From positions 372,001-436,000 of the forward strand of contig NZ_FPAY01000003.1 of the NCBI RefSeq assembly GCF_900116495.1: a stretch of DNA of 64,000 nucleotides. The letters run 5' to 3'. The notes under the pieces were generated by a model. It made no database searches and was not told the DNA's origin. It worked only from the letters and a program-made list of their open reading frames with translations. Positions 1 to 8,871 of this stretch are shown piece after piece. The translations under genes and the position numbers were made by a program. Position 1 is the stretch's first letter, and each line of letters begins with the position of its first letter. The stretch comes from Arthrobacter sp. ov118. Lineage in GTDB: Bacteria > Actinomycetota > Actinomycetes > Actinomycetales > Micrococcaceae.

Positions 1-187
1 GCGCGAGGGACTGGCCCGTGGCAACAGCATTGACCACCGTCAGGGATGCCAGCAGCCCGATCGTCATGGTCCCGGCAATTCGTGACATCCGTGGGTTGCG
101 CAGCAGGCTGGCCGGCACCAGGTATCCGAGCAGCTTCCAGGCGTAGGCCAGCAGGCAGGAGAGCAGCAGCCAGGTCCAGAGGTTCAT
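1..187 (-). CDS. azlD: AzlD-family branched-chain amino acid exporter subunit (3' end outside window)
   Basis: The visible 62 codons encode the N-terminal half of a small, very hydrophobic protein (starts MNLWTWLLLSCLLAYAWKLL), which fits the small subunit of AzlCD-type exporters. The start codon overlaps the azlC stop codon as ATGA at 184-187, so the two are translationally coupled. AzlD normally works with AzlC in the membrane to export branched-chain amino acids or analogues; that role is by family, the substrate is not shown. The gene runs off the left edge of the window. Confidence 0.8.
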   Translation of the reverse strand, partial: MNLWTWLLLSCLLAYAWKLLGYLVPASLLRNPRMSRIAGTMTIGLLASLTVVNAVATGQSLA

Positions 188-1026
188 GCGGTGCCTCCGT
201 CGCGGTCGGCGGGCAGGTCTCCCGTGTGGCCCGAAGGGTCGGCGTGGCCGGTGTGGTCTGTGTGGCCGTGGCGCTGCTCGTGGTGTTCAGCGTAGGGATC
301 GACGTCGGGTTCGAGGCCCTCGTCGCTGCGGGCGTGGCTGAACCAGCCGATCCCGGCAGCGACGACGGCGGCGACGAGGATCGGCACTCCGGGAGGGACG
401 AACGGCACGGCCAGCACGGTGGCCAGCGCGCAGACGACCGCGATGGCCACAGGTTCCCTGCCTTTGAGCCGCGGCCAGAGCAGGCCCAGGAACGCTGCGA
501 CGGCGGCGCCGTCGAGCCCCCACTGCTTGGGGTCACCGAGCGCGCCGCCCGCGAGCGCGCCCAGGGCGGTGAAGAGGTTCCAGAGGACGAAGACGCCGAT
601 GCCGGCAGTCCAGAAGCCGCGTTTCTGCTCCTGCGGGTCAGTCTGCCCGGTGCTGGTGGCCGTCGATTCATCGATGGTCAGCTGCGCAGCGGCAAACCGG
701 CGCCACCCACGCGGCTGCAGCAGCGCGTTGATCTGCATGCCGTAAATGCCGTTGCGCATGCCCAGCAGCGTGGCGGCACCCATGGCGGCGACGCCGGATC
801 CGCCTCCGGCCACCACGCCGATGAAGGCGAACTGGGAGCCGCCGCTGAACAGCAGCAGGCTCAGGGCCATGGTCTGCCAGAAATCGAGGCCGGAGGTTAC
901 GGACAGCGCGCCGAAGGAGACGCCGTAGAGACCGGTGGCTACGCTGATCGACAGTCCGATCCGCACCGCCGGCGACTGCAGAATTTTCACGGCCGCCGGT
1001 TCCGCTTTGCCAGGGTCCAGGCCCAT
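184..1026 (-). CDS. azlC: AzlC-family amino acid exporter large subunit
   Basis: A 280-residue membrane protein. The stretch GLYGVSFGALSVTSGLDFWQ followed by SGGSQFAF is typical of the AzlC family, the large subunit of branched-chain amino acid exporters. Several hydrophobic segments lie between residues 20 and 225. The last 50 residues are hydrophilic and His/Asp-rich (HEQRHGHTDHTGH and similar), an unusual extension that could bind metal or be a disordered tail. It precedes azlD with a 4-nt overlap. The first 40 nt overlap the end of the upstream DoxX-like gene; a GTG start 11 codons further in would reduce that overlap. Confidence 0.87.
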   Translation of the reverse strand: MGLDPGKAEPAAVKILQSPAVRIGLSISVATGLYGVSFGALSVTSGLDFWQTMALSLLLFSGGSQFAFIGVVAGGGSGVAAMGAATLLGMRNGIYGMQINALLQPRGWRRFAAAQLTIDESTATSTGQTDPQEQKRGFWTAGIGVFVLWNLFTALGALAGGALGDPKQWGLDGAAVAAFLGLLWPRLKGREPVAIAVVCALATVLAVPFVPPGVPILVAAVVAAGIGWFSHARSDEGLEPDVDPYAEHHEQRHGHTDHTGHADPSGHTGDLPADRDGGTA

Positions 1027-1433
1027 GCGATGAGGGGCGCCTGGAGCGGCAGGCGCAGCGTGTGTATCTGGCGCCCGCGCCGCGTGCCCTCCGGCCCGTA
1101 GGCTGTCCGCAGGGCATCAAGGTGGCCGGCGAGGAACACGGTGAACAGGGCTGTGACGCCGGTCGCGGAGGCGGCCCGGGTGGCCGGGATCAGGAGCCCG
1201 ACGGCGGCGGCCGCTTCCAGCAGTCCGCTTGCCGCTACCCATTCCTCGCGGGAGAGCACGGCGAGCGGGCCGTTGCGCCGCTCGCCGGAGTCGTTCCGGC
1301 AGAGGGCGTCGGGAACCACCTGGTGGAAGAATTCAGGCTCGCGGAAGTGCTTGGCCGCGCTGGCGAGCAGCAGGGCACTCATCGCCGCCGCGGACAACGT
1401 GTGGAGGGTCCGGCCGGACCAGCGAAATGGCAT
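987..1433 (-). CDS. DoxX-like small membrane protein
   Basis: A protein of about 148 residues with four predicted hydrophobic segments, similar in size and pattern to DoxX/MauE-type membrane proteins (helix near residues 10-25, LLEAAAAVGLLIP in the middle, VTALFTVFLAGHL, and a C-terminal helix). DoxX proteins are poorly understood inner-membrane proteins, sometimes linked to redox balance. I chose the ATG at 1433; a TTG four codons earlier is possible and no strong ribosome site distinguishes them. Its 3' end overlaps azlC by 40 nt, suggesting a shared transcript. The function is not certain. Confidence 0.65.
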   Translation of the reverse strand: MPFRWSGRTLHTLSAAAMSALLLASAAKHFREPEFFHQVVPDALCRNDSGERRNGPLAVLSREEWVAASGLLEAAAAVGLLIPATRAASATGVTALFTVFLAGHLDALRTAYGPEGTRRGRQIHTLRLPLQAPLIAWAWTLAKRNRRP

Positions 1434-1554
1434 GCAACCACTCAACCACAGCGGCTACGCCGGTTGTAATCCGCCCGGCTGCTGTCCGCCCGCTTGGTCA
1501 GCACGGACCGCGGAGCGCCCGGACCGGCGCAGGAGCCTGAACGCCGACGGAAGG

Positions 1555-2454
1555 CTACCGGGGAGTCTGGGTGTGGGGCATGAGCTGGGACAGGACCTGG
1601 GCCGGGCAATTTGTGGTGATCTCATGGACCCCGAGCTCCCTGCACCGTTCGACGTCGGCTTCGGCGTCAACCGTCCACACCCGGAGCCGGCGCCCCGAGC
1701 CCCGCCAGCGCCGCACAGCTTGCGGGTGGGCGCGGACGTATCCAATGCCGGGGCCGGCGATGCCCGCCTCAGCCGCATCCAGGATCCGTTCGCCTTCGGA
1801 CCGCGCGGCCCGCATGACGTTGGCCAGGGCGCTTCCGGTCACGACGCCCAGGCGCAGTTCCTCGCGGATGTCGGCGACCTTGACGTCGTCCACGAGCTGG
1901 CAGACGGCCTCCGTCGGCACGGTCTGCAGCAGGTGCTTGACGGCGTCGGGGCTGAAACTCATGAAGGAAACCCTGATGTTCGCGAGCATCGACGTTGCCG
2001 GGTCCCAGCCCTCGTTCCGCAGGACTTCGAGGACACGGTCCTCGAGACGGAGCTGGTACGGGCTGGGGTGTTTCAGCTCAATCGCCAGTCCAATTCTGCG
2101 GCCGGCCGCGCGCAGGATATCGAGCAGCTCCGGCAGGGTCAGGAACTGCTCGCTCCTGGCGCCGTAGGCCTCCGGGATCCGCGCTCCCTTCCAGGAGGAG
2201 AAATCCAGCCGCCGGAGTTCTGCCAAGGTCCGGTCCGCGACCTGCCCTGTGCCGTCCGAGGTGCGGTCCAAGGTGGCGTCGTGCAGCAGCACCACATGCT
2301 GGTCCCGGGTCAGGTGGACATCGCACTCCACACCGTCGGCGCCGTCGGCGATTGCCTGCAGGTACGCGGCCCGCGTGTGCTCGGCGAAGGCCCTGCTGGA
2401 GCCGCGGTGGGCGTAGACCTGAGGACGGGCTGCGGCGGACTCGTCAGTCGTCAT
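1555..2454 (-). CDS. Glycerophosphodiester phosphodiesterase
   Basis: A 299-residue GDPD-family TIM-barrel enzyme that hydrolyses glycerophosphodiesters to glycerol-3-phosphate and an alcohol. The metal and catalytic signature is intact: AHRG at residues 15-18, GVECDVHLT (Glu43, Asp45) and LLHDATLDRT (His58, Asp59). There is no signal peptide, so it is probably cytoplasmic and recycles phospholipid head groups. It stands alone, divergent from the DUF445 gene, with 50 bp between the two start codons. Confidence 0.9.
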   Translation of the reverse strand: MTTDESAAARPQVYAHRGSSRAFAEHTRAAYLQAIADGADGVECDVHLTRDQHVVLLHDATLDRTSDGTGQVADRTLAELRRLDFSSWKGARIPEAYGARSEQFLTLPELLDILRAAGRRIGLAIELKHPSPYQLRLEDRVLEVLRNEGWDPATSMLANIRVSFMSFSPDAVKHLLQTVPTEAVCQLVDDVKVADIREELRLGVVTGSALANVMRAARSEGERILDAAEAGIAGPGIGYVRAHPQAVRRWRGSGRRLRVWTVDAEADVERCRELGVHEITTNCPAQVLSQLMPHTQTPR

Positions 2455-2504
2455 GGTGCCACGTTAGCGGACGGCCGGTTCCCCGGCGGGTCTAGGCTGG
2501 GCTC

Positions 2505-3842
2505 ATGCAGGTTAATACTCAGCCAAGCTCCCTGACCGATGCCGCGGGACTTCCGGGCGGCGTTGAGCAGGACGGCACCGCACGACGGCGGTCCGCGGCG
2601 GCCGGCGACGCCGAGAAGGCAGCGGCACTTCGCCGAATGAAGCTCCTGGCCCTGTCGCTCCTGATTGTCATGGCCGTCATTTTCGTCATCGCGTTCGCCT
2701 TCCAGAAGCAGTATCCCTGGCTCGAATACGTCCGCGCCGCGGCCGAGGGCGGCATGGTCGGTGCCCTCGCCGACTGGTTCGCCGTCACGGCCCTGTTCAA
2801 GTACCCCATGGGAATCAAGATCCCGCACACCGCGATCATCCCCCGCCGCAAGGACCAGATCGGTGCCTCGCTGGGGGAATTCGTGGAGACCAACTTCCTC
2901 TCCGAGCAGGTGGTCCAGGAGAAGCTGGCGTCCGCTGACATTGCCCGGAAGGCGGGCGCCTGGCTGTCCAGTCCCGGCGGGCCGGACCGGGTTGCCAAGG
3001 AGGGTGCCGCCGTCATCCGCGGCGCGTTCAAGGTCCTCAACGACGACGACGTCCAGGCCGTGATCGAGGCAATGGTCCGCAAGCACCTGCTCACCCCGCC
3101 GTGGGGACCGCCAGTGGGCCGGCTCGCCCAGCGGATCTTCGACGACGGGCACCACCATGCGCTGGTGGACCTGCTGGTGGACCGCGCGGTGGACTGGGTA
3201 CGGGACAACCAGGAAACGGTCAACAGGCTGGTCACCGACCGTTCCCCAACGTGGGTGCCGTCGTTCGTGGACGGGCTCGTGGGCGACAAGGTGTACGTGG
3301 AGATCCTGAAGTTCACCCGCGCCGTGCAGTCCGACCCGCAGCACCAGGTACGCCGTTCGATCGACAAGTATCTCAAGGACCTCGCGCAGGACCTGCAGCA
3401 CGATCCGGTCATGATCGCCCGGGCCGAGGGCATCAAGGCCCAGGTGCTCGGCGACCCTGAGGTCCGGGAGCTCGCTTCGCGCACCTGGGACACCATCAAG
3501 ACGGCGCTGCTGACCGCCGTCGATGATCCGCACAGCGAACTGACCGTCAAATTCAAGGCGGCCGTGCATGACTTCGGCACCCGGCTGGTGGTCGATCCCG
3601 AGCTCGCCGGCAAGGTGAACGCCTGGATCGGCGACGCCGCGGGCTATCTGGTCAAGACCTACCGCTCAGACATCGCCGGAGTCATCACGGAGACGGTAGC
3701 ACGTTGGGATGCCGAGGAGACCTCCCAGAAGATTGAGCTGCAGGTGGGCAAGGACCTGCAGTTCATCCGGCTCAACGGCACAGTGGTGGGGGCCCTGGCC
3801 GGGCTGGCCATCTTCACGGTGGCGACCCTGCTGTTCGGCTGA
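2505..3842 (+). CDS. DUF445 membrane-anchored protein (YjiN-like)
   Basis: A 445-residue protein with a hydrophilic N-terminus, a membrane helix near residues 47-66, a long soluble helical region, and a C-terminal helix at about 426-445. The block AAAEGGMVGALADWFAVTAL just after the first helix is the hallmark of DUF445 proteins, followed by KIPHTAIIPRRKDQIGASLG. The biochemical role of DUF445 is not known; the topology suggests a cytoplasmic or coiled middle part held by two membrane anchors. Single gene, convergent with pxpA. Confidence 0.85.
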   Translation: MQVNTQPSSLTDAAGLPGGVEQDGTARRRSAAAGDAEKAAALRRMKLLALSLLIVMAVIFVIAFAFQKQYPWLEYVRAAAEGGMVGALADWFAVTALFKYPMGIKIPHTAIIPRRKDQIGASLGEFVETNFLSEQVVQEKLASADIARKAGAWLSSPGGPDRVAKEGAAVIRGAFKVLNDDDVQAVIEAMVRKHLLTPPWGPPVGRLAQRIFDDGHHHALVDLLVDRAVDWVRDNQETVNRLVTDRSPTWVPSFVDGLVGDKVYVEILKFTRAVQSDPQHQVRRSIDKYLKDLAQDLQHDPVMIARAEGIKAQVLGDPEVRELASRTWDTIKTALLTAVDDPHSELTVKFKAAVHDFGTRLVVDPELAGKVNAWIGDAAGYLVKTYRSDIAGVITETVARWDAEETSQKIELQVGKDLQFIRLNGTVVGALAGLAIFTVATLLFG

Positions 3843-3866
3843 CACGCTCCCGGCCCGCGAGTCGGT

Positions 3867-4616
3867 TCAGGCGAAACTCTCCAGCTCCACGCCGGCCGCC
3901 TCCAGGGCCCCGCGGATCGCGGTGGCCGTGGCAATGGAGCCGGGCGTGTCGCCGTGGAGGCACAGCGAGTGCGGCTCAATGCGTAGGACAGTGCCGTCGA
4001 CTGCCTCCACTTCCCCCTTCGTGGCGAGGCGGACGGCCCGCTCCGCGATCTGCCCGGCGTCGTGCAGCACGGCACCGTCCTGCAGGCGCGGCATGAGGGT
4101 GCCGTCCGGGAGGTAGGCGCGGTCCGCGAAGGCTTCGGCGAAGACGGGGTGGCCGGCGTCCCTTGCGATGCCCAGCAGGGCCGAACCGTGGAGGCCCAGG
4201 ACGGGGAGCCCGGGGTCGTAGGCCTGGATGGCGGCGATCACGGCGGACGCCTGTTCGGCGTCGCGCACGGTGCGGTTGTAGAGCGCGCCGTGCATCTTGA
4301 CGTAGTCCACCGAGGCGCCGACGGCATGGGCGACGCCGTCGAGGGCGCCGAGCTGGTACAGCACCGCGCCGAACAGATCATCGAAGGTCATGTCCAGGGC
4401 GCGCAGGCCAAAGCCGGCCAGGTCCGGATAGCCGACGTGCGCCCCCACCCGGACGTCGAGCTCGTAGGCCGCCCTGCAGGTGTCCAGCATGGTCACCGGA
4501 TCGCCGGCATGCAGCCCGCAGGCCACGCTGGCGCTGGTGACAAGCGGGAACATGGCCGCGTCCTCACCCATGGTCCAGGTGCCGAAGGACGCCCCCAGGT
4601 CAGCATTCAGATCCAA
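3867..4616 (-). CDS. pxpA: 5-oxoprolinase subunit A (LamB/YcsF family)
   Basis: A 249-residue protein of the usual PxpA length. Family motifs are DLNADLGASFG at the N-terminus, ACGLHAGDP, GAHVGYPD and KMHGALYN. With PxpB and PxpC it cleaves 5-oxoproline to glutamate using ATP. No pxpB, pxpC or NRAMP-like partner is next to it here; they could lie elsewhere. The start codon overlaps the 3' end of the preceding minus-strand gene by 10 nt, so the two are probably co-transcribed. Confidence 0.9.
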   Translation of the reverse strand: MDLNADLGASFGTWTMGEDAAMFPLVTSASVACGLHAGDPVTMLDTCRAAYELDVRVGAHVGYPDLAGFGLRALDMTFDDLFGAVLYQLGALDGVAHAVGASVDYVKMHGALYNRTVRDAEQASAVIAAIQAYDPGLPVLGLHGSALLGIARDAGHPVFAEAFADRAYLPDGTLMPRLQDGAVLHDAGQIAERAVRLATKGEVEAVDGTVLRIEPHSLCLHGDTPGSIATATAIRGALEAAGVELESFA

Positions 4617-5431
4617 GGCTTGCCGCCGTCCCTGTCTGGGGTCCGCCGGCGGTCCGGAGCGATTCGGTACTCGCCCAGGTCCTGCAGGTCGCCCGGAATC
4701 GTCTCAGGCAGGGACCCGAAGGCTTCCTTGGCATTCGCGACCACCGCGCGGCCCATCACCCGGTTGCCCACTCCGCCGACGACGGCGCCGATGCCGAAGG
4801 GCAGGGCACGGCCCAGCCAGGCTGTGCCCTGGGTCTTGAGCAGGGAGCGCAGGAACATCGTCTGGATCTTGGCCCGCGCGGTACCGAAGCCGGCGAGGGG
4901 AACGCTACGGGTGAAGGCCGTGGTCCAGGCCTGGGTGGGCCCCTTGCCCCGGCCCGCGGCTTGTCCGCTAAGCGAGCTCAGCAGCTGGGTGCCTTCCTCG
5001 CCGAGCATGATCGCCATGACCAGCGTGCTGGCCCTGTCCGGATCGACCATCCGCACGCCGTGCAGTTCGGCGAGCGAGGTGGAGAACAGTGCGGTGGCTT
5101 CGAGGAAGCCGACGGCCGCCGCCGCCGAAAGGCCCAGGGCGGCCGCAGTTCCGACGCCCGGAATCACAGCCGCTCCGCCGACCACCGCCCCGCCGCCGGT
5201 GACGGCCAGCAGGTAGTCCCGTTCCAGGATGGCGGCGAGCTCCGCCGCCGTGGCGTGCGGATGCCTGCGCTGGAGCCGGCGGATGTTGGCCAGCACCAGC
5301 GGACGCTGGACTTCCACGGCGCGCAGGAGCATGTTGTGGAGGCCGGGCCGGGGCTGGCCGGCGGCGTCGAACATCGCGCTGTGGGCTGTTTCCTGAGCAA
5401 TTTTCATTGCCGGGTTGCTGCGCTTGGCCAT
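4607..5431 (-). CDS. Conserved hypothetical protein with glycine/alanine-rich hydrophobic hairpin
   Basis: I do not recognise a named family with certainty. The 274-residue protein starts at the ATG at 5431, which has an AGAGG ribosome site; an upstream ATG at 5467 lacks one. Residues around 75-115 form two glycine/alanine-rich hydrophobic segments (GGGAVVGGAAVIPGVGTAAA and onward), and a further pair lies near residue 210. That pattern resembles EcsC-like or membrane-inserting hairpin proteins. It overlaps pxpA by 10 nt. A small inverted repeat (TAAGT-TC-ACTTA) lies just upstream at about 5459-5470. Confidence 0.6.
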   Translation of the reverse strand: MAKRSNPAMKIAQETAHSAMFDAAGQPRPGLHNMLLRAVEVQRPLVLANIRRLQRRHPHATAAELAAILERDYLLAVTGGGAVVGGAAVIPGVGTAAALGLSAAAAVGFLEATALFSTSLAELHGVRMVDPDRASTLVMAIMLGEEGTQLLSSLSGQAAGRGKGPTQAWTTAFTRSVPLAGFGTARAKIQTMFLRSLLKTQGTAWLGRALPFGIGAVVGGVGNRVMGRAVVANAKEAFGSLPETIPGDLQDLGEYRIAPDRRRTPDRDGGKPWI

Positions 5432-5567
5432 GATCGCCTCTCGTCGGAACCGTAAAAGTAAGTTCACTTAACATTAGGGCACCGACAGCGCCGGGGCACC
5501 GCTGGGCCGACTCAGCCCCCGGGCAGACTCCGGGCCCGGCTCCAGACCGGTCGCTAGACTGGGGCGC

Positions 5568-6872
5568 ATGCCCGCCCTGCGAGCCCTCCGCCCCTTCGCG
5601 CACCGGGAGTACCGTGTGCTGATCACGGCCCTGGCGATCTCCATCTTCGGTTCCGGGATGTGGGCCGTGGCGATGGTCTATGAAGTGATCTACCTTGGGG
5701 GCGGACCCCTGGAGCTCTCGCTCGTGGCTGCCGCAGGCAGCGTCGGACTGGTTGCGTTTCTCCTGGTCGGCGGGATCGCCGCGGACCGCCTGCCCCAGCG
5801 GCTCCTGATCATCGCGGTCGAGGGGACCAACCTCGCCGTCATTGCCGCCGTCAGCGGGCTGGCTGTGGCGGGCTTGCTGCAGCTCTGGCATCTGGCGCTT
5901 GGCGCTTTTGTGCTCGGCGTCGGGGCGGCGTTCTTCTTCCCTGCGTACTCCGCCATTTTGCCGCGGATCCTGCCGGCCGAGGACCTGCTGGCGGCCAACG
6001 GCATGGAGGGGACCCTGCGGCCGATTCTGCAGCAGGCCGCCGGTCCCGCCGTCGCGGGGATCCTGGTGGCCGCGCTGTCCCCCGCTTACGCTGTTACGGG
6101 CGTGGCGGCCTGCCACCTGACGGCCTTCGCGATCCTGAACCTGCTCCACCGCCAGGCCGGGCCGGGGTCTGCGGACAGGGCAGGCGGGCAGGCGGACGCA
6201 ACTGCCGCGTCCTTGCGAGAGGACCTCCGCGAGGGCGTCAGCTACACCCTCCGGACGCCCTGGCTGCTGTGGACCCTGCTCTGGGCCTGCATCTCCGTGC
6301 TGTTCCTCATCGGCCCCATCGAGGTCCTGCTCCCCTTTGTGGTCCGGGACCAGCTTGGCGGGGACGCGCGGATGTTCGGCTTCCTGCTCGCCATCATGGG
6401 CGCCGGCGGCGCAGCGGCGTCGCTGGCCACCGCCTCGTTTCCGCTGCCGCGCCGCTACCTCAGTGTGATGATGGTGTCCTGGGGGGCCGGCAGTCTGCCG
6501 GTCGCCGCCGTCGGAATCATGGACAGCTTCTGGGCCGTGGCATCAGCCTTGTTCATCTTCGGCGCCACCGGCGGCGTGGGCATGGTGATCTGGGGGACCT
6601 TGCTGCAGCGCCGCGTGCCGCCTCATCTGCTCGGCCGCGTCTCCAGCCTCGACTTCTTCGTCTCGCTGGCCCTCATGCCGTTCTCCATGGCCCTCGCCGG
6701 GCCCGTGGCCGAGGTGGTGCCGCTGTGGCTGATCTTCCTCGTGGCCGGGACCGTGTGCCCGGCGATGGCCGTCGTCGCGATGGCGGCCGCCCGGATGCCG
6801 GCCGACGAACTGGCCCATCCCCTGGCCGGAGGCGCGGAAGAACCCGCCAGTGGTGGCCTGGTCAGCGGCTAG
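5568..6872 (+). CDS. MFS transporter (putative efflux)
   Basis: A 434-residue protein with about 12 hydrophobic segments in two halves separated by a hydrophilic loop near residues 195-220. This matches major facilitator superfamily exporters of the MFS_3/enterobactin-exporter-like type. The motif GGIAADRLPQRLL after helix 2 is the MFS motif-A region. The substrate cannot be read from sequence; drug or small-molecule export is the usual role. A GC-rich hairpin follows the stop codon. Confidence 0.85.
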   Translation: MPALRALRPFAHREYRVLITALAISIFGSGMWAVAMVYEVIYLGGGPLELSLVAAAGSVGLVAFLLVGGIAADRLPQRLLIIAVEGTNLAVIAAVSGLAVAGLLQLWHLALGAFVLGVGAAFFFPAYSAILPRILPAEDLLAANGMEGTLRPILQQAAGPAVAGILVAALSPAYAVTGVAACHLTAFAILNLLHRQAGPGSADRAGGQADATAASLREDLREGVSYTLRTPWLLWTLLWACISVLFLIGPIEVLLPFVVRDQLGGDARMFGFLLAIMGAGGAAASLATASFPLPRRYLSVMMVSWGAGSLPVAAVGIMDSFWAVASALFIFGATGGVGMVIWGTLLQRRVPPHLLGRVSSLDFFVSLALMPFSMALAGPVAEVVPLWLIFLVAGTVCPAMAVVAMAAARMPADELAHPLAGGAEEPASGGLVSG

Positions 6873-6874
6873 GA

Positions 6875-6898
6875 GCGCAGCGTCTCAGACGCTGGCGC
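6875..6898 (+). terminator. Hairpin after MFS gene
   Basis: CAGCGTCT-C-AGACGCTG forms an 8-bp stem directly after the stop codon, extended by GCGC/GCGC with one bulge. There is no T-run, so termination strength is uncertain. Confidence 0.45.
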
Positions 6899-6942
6899 GC
6901 ACGGCCCCCGCGGACTGCCCACACTACTGCGCTAGCACCGCG

Positions 6943-6956
6943 ATGACATTTGTCAT
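6943..6956 (+). promoter_or_regulatory. Inverted repeat ATGACATTTGTCAT, likely response-regulator operator
   Basis: A 6+2+6 inverted repeat (ATGACA-TT-TGTCAT) lies 107 bp before the ABC transporter gene and is the only strong dyad in that intergenic region. Similar TGAC/GTCA dyads are known targets of DesR/LiaR-class LuxR-type response regulators, and such a regulator is encoded three genes downstream. Autoregulation of the operon is inferred from this. Confidence 0.55.
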
Positions 6957-7062
6957 GCCCGATAGGTGATGGAAGTACGGGGGCGCGGGGCGGCGGCGCC
7001 GGCAGGATCAAAGGGTAAGCGGGGCTGATGCTCCGGCCACGAAACGAGAGAACCCTCCACCC

Positions 7063-8010
7063 ATGTCAGAAAATCTCATGGTCCGCCCGATGGTGGGCGC
7101 ACCCGGCGCCACGCCCGCGGCTGTTGAAGCCTCCGGCTTGCGCAAGTCCTTTGGAAACGTGCAGGCGGTCGACGGCGTCGACCTGCACATCCGGCCCGGC
7201 GAGATCGTGGCCTTCCTCGGCCCGAACGGCGCCGGCAAGACCACCACGATCGACATGCTCCTCGGTCTGGGCAAGCCGGACAGCGGCGAAATCAGCATTT
7301 ACGGGGCAACACCACGTGCCGCCATCGCCCGCGGCCAGGTCTCCGCGGTGATGCAGACCGGCGGACTGCTCAAGGACCTCACCGTCCGCGAGACCGTCCG
7401 GTTGACTGCTTCTCTCTTCGCTGACAGCCGCCCGGTCGACGAGGTGCTCCAGCGGGCGGGCATCCTGGAGATCGGCGACCGGCTCGTGGAGAAGTGCTCG
7501 GGGGGCCAGCAGCAACGCCTCCGCTTCGCCATGGCCCTGCTCTCCGACCCCGGGCTGCTGATTCTCGACGAGCCCACCACCGGGATGGATGTGGAGGGGC
7601 GCCGGGACTTCTGGTCCACAATCAGGAGCGACGCCGCCCGTGGCAGGACCGTTATCTTTGCCACCCACTACCTTGACGAGGCCGATGCATACGCGGACCG
7701 TATCGTCATGATCCGCCGGGGCCGGATCGTGGCTGACGGCACGGCCGCAGAAATCAAGGCCCTGGCCGCCGGGCGCACTGTGCGTGCCACCGTGACCGAC
7801 CTCGAGCAGGCGGCCGTGGCCGCCGTCGATGGTGTGGATTCCGTTGCTCTCCATGGCGGGCAGCTGACGGTCCGGACCCGCAACTCCGACGCCGTCGCCC
7901 GTTACCTGCTGACCCGGACCGACGCCATCGACCTGGAAATTACCTCACATAACCTCGAGGACGCCTTCCTGGCACTGACCTCGGATGACCCCGGCGCGGC
8001 CGGAGAATAG
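7063..8010 (+). CDS. ABC exporter ATP-binding protein
   Basis: A 315-residue ATPase of the DrrA/CcmA-like exporter class. Walker A is GPNGAGKTT at residues 53-61, the signature is CSGGQQQRL, Walker B is LLILDEPTTG, and the switch histidine lies in FATHYLDEAD. The C-terminal 80 residues form the regulatory extension usual in this class. It pairs with the permease just downstream and sits in one operon with a sensor kinase and response regulator. Such four-gene units usually export lipids, peptides or drugs and respond to envelope stress; the substrate here is unknown. Confidence 0.9.
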   Translation: MSENLMVRPMVGAPGATPAAVEASGLRKSFGNVQAVDGVDLHIRPGEIVAFLGPNGAGKTTTIDMLLGLGKPDSGEISIYGATPRAAIARGQVSAVMQTGGLLKDLTVRETVRLTASLFADSRPVDEVLQRAGILEIGDRLVEKCSGGQQQRLRFAMALLSDPGLLILDEPTTGMDVEGRRDFWSTIRSDAARGRTVIFATHYLDEADAYADRIVMIRRGRIVADGTAAEIKALAAGRTVRATVTDLEQAAVAAVDGVDSVALHGGQLTVRTRNSDAVARYLLTRTDAIDLEITSHNLEDAFLALTSDDPGAAGE

Positions 8011-8029
8011 CGCGGAGACGATTCCTGAC

Positions 8030-8845
8030 ATGAGCACACTTCCTCTTCCCGGCAGCATCGCCGTCGAACGCCGTGTCCCGCCGCTGGGCGGCTTCAACCT
8101 CACACTGCTTCAGATAGAGCTGCGACGGCGGCTGCGCAACAAGCGCACCGTGTTCTTCACCGTGGCCTTTCCCGTGATCATGTTCGTGCTGATCGGGGCG
8201 AAGTACACCAACGAACCCCTGGACCCGGGCCAGCCGGTCAGTGCCGGCGGAACCTCGGTCGCAGCCTACGCAATGATCTCGTTCGCCGTGTACGGAGCCA
8301 TGCTCGCCTCCACGGCAGCCGGCGGCGCCGTCGCGCTGGAACGCGCCCTGGGCTGGAGCCGGCAGCTGCGGATCACCCCGCTGACGCCCGCCGCGAACAT
8401 CGCGGTGAAGATCCTCGGGGGCCTGGTGCTGGGCCTGCTCGCCGTGCTCGCCACCTTTACCGCCGGTGTCGCAACAGGGGTTCGGATGCCGTGGCAGGTG
8501 TGGATTTTGGCCGGGCTGGCTGCCTGGCTCGGATCGCTCGTGTTCACGGCCCTCGGCCTATTGGTTGGCTACCTGGTGCCATCCGAAAACGTCATGCAGT
8601 TCATGGGCCCGGTGCTGGCATTCCTCGCCTTCTTCGGCGGAATCTTCATGCCGCTGAGCGAGCTGCCGGAACTGTTGCAGGCGGTCGGCGTGTGGACACC
8701 GACGTACGGGATCGGTGAGATCGCCCGCGCCCCGCTGTCCGGCGAGGCGTTCAACTGGCTCGCGGTCGGCAACGTCCTGCTTTGGCTTGTCCTCTTCGGC
8801 GCCGGCGCCGCGCTGGCGTTCCGGCGCGACACCAAACGCGTTTAG
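8030..8845 (+). CDS. ABC-2 type transporter permease
   Basis: About 271 residues with six hydrophobic segments and a long first extracytoplasmic loop, as in ABC2_membrane permeases. I chose the ATG at 8030 (MSTLPLPG), preceded by GGAGA 11 nt upstream. An ATG at 7985 is in frame but overlaps the ATPase gene and would add 15 polar residues. It forms the membrane half of the exporter with the ATPase encoded 19 bp upstream. The arrangement and the following kinase/regulator pair suggest a stress-inducible export system. Confidence 0.87.
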   Translation: MSTLPLPGSIAVERRVPPLGGFNLTLLQIELRRRLRNKRTVFFTVAFPVIMFVLIGAKYTNEPLDPGQPVSAGGTSVAAYAMISFAVYGAMLASTAAGGAVALERALGWSRQLRITPLTPAANIAVKILGGLVLGLLAVLATFTAGVATGVRMPWQVWILAGLAAWLGSLVFTALGLLVGYLVPSENVMQFMGPVLAFLAFFGGIFMPLSELPELLQAVGVWTPTYGIGEIARAPLSGEAFNWLAVGNVLLWLVLFGAGAALAFRRDTKRV

Positions 8846-8871
8846 CCCAGGCCCGCCCCTAAGGTAGCCAT

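Noticed and set aside
5450..5475. PHO-box-like GTTCACTTAAC before the hypothetical gene
   Set aside because: Only one GTTCAC-like unit is present without the second repeat at 4-bp spacing; a small dyad explains it better.
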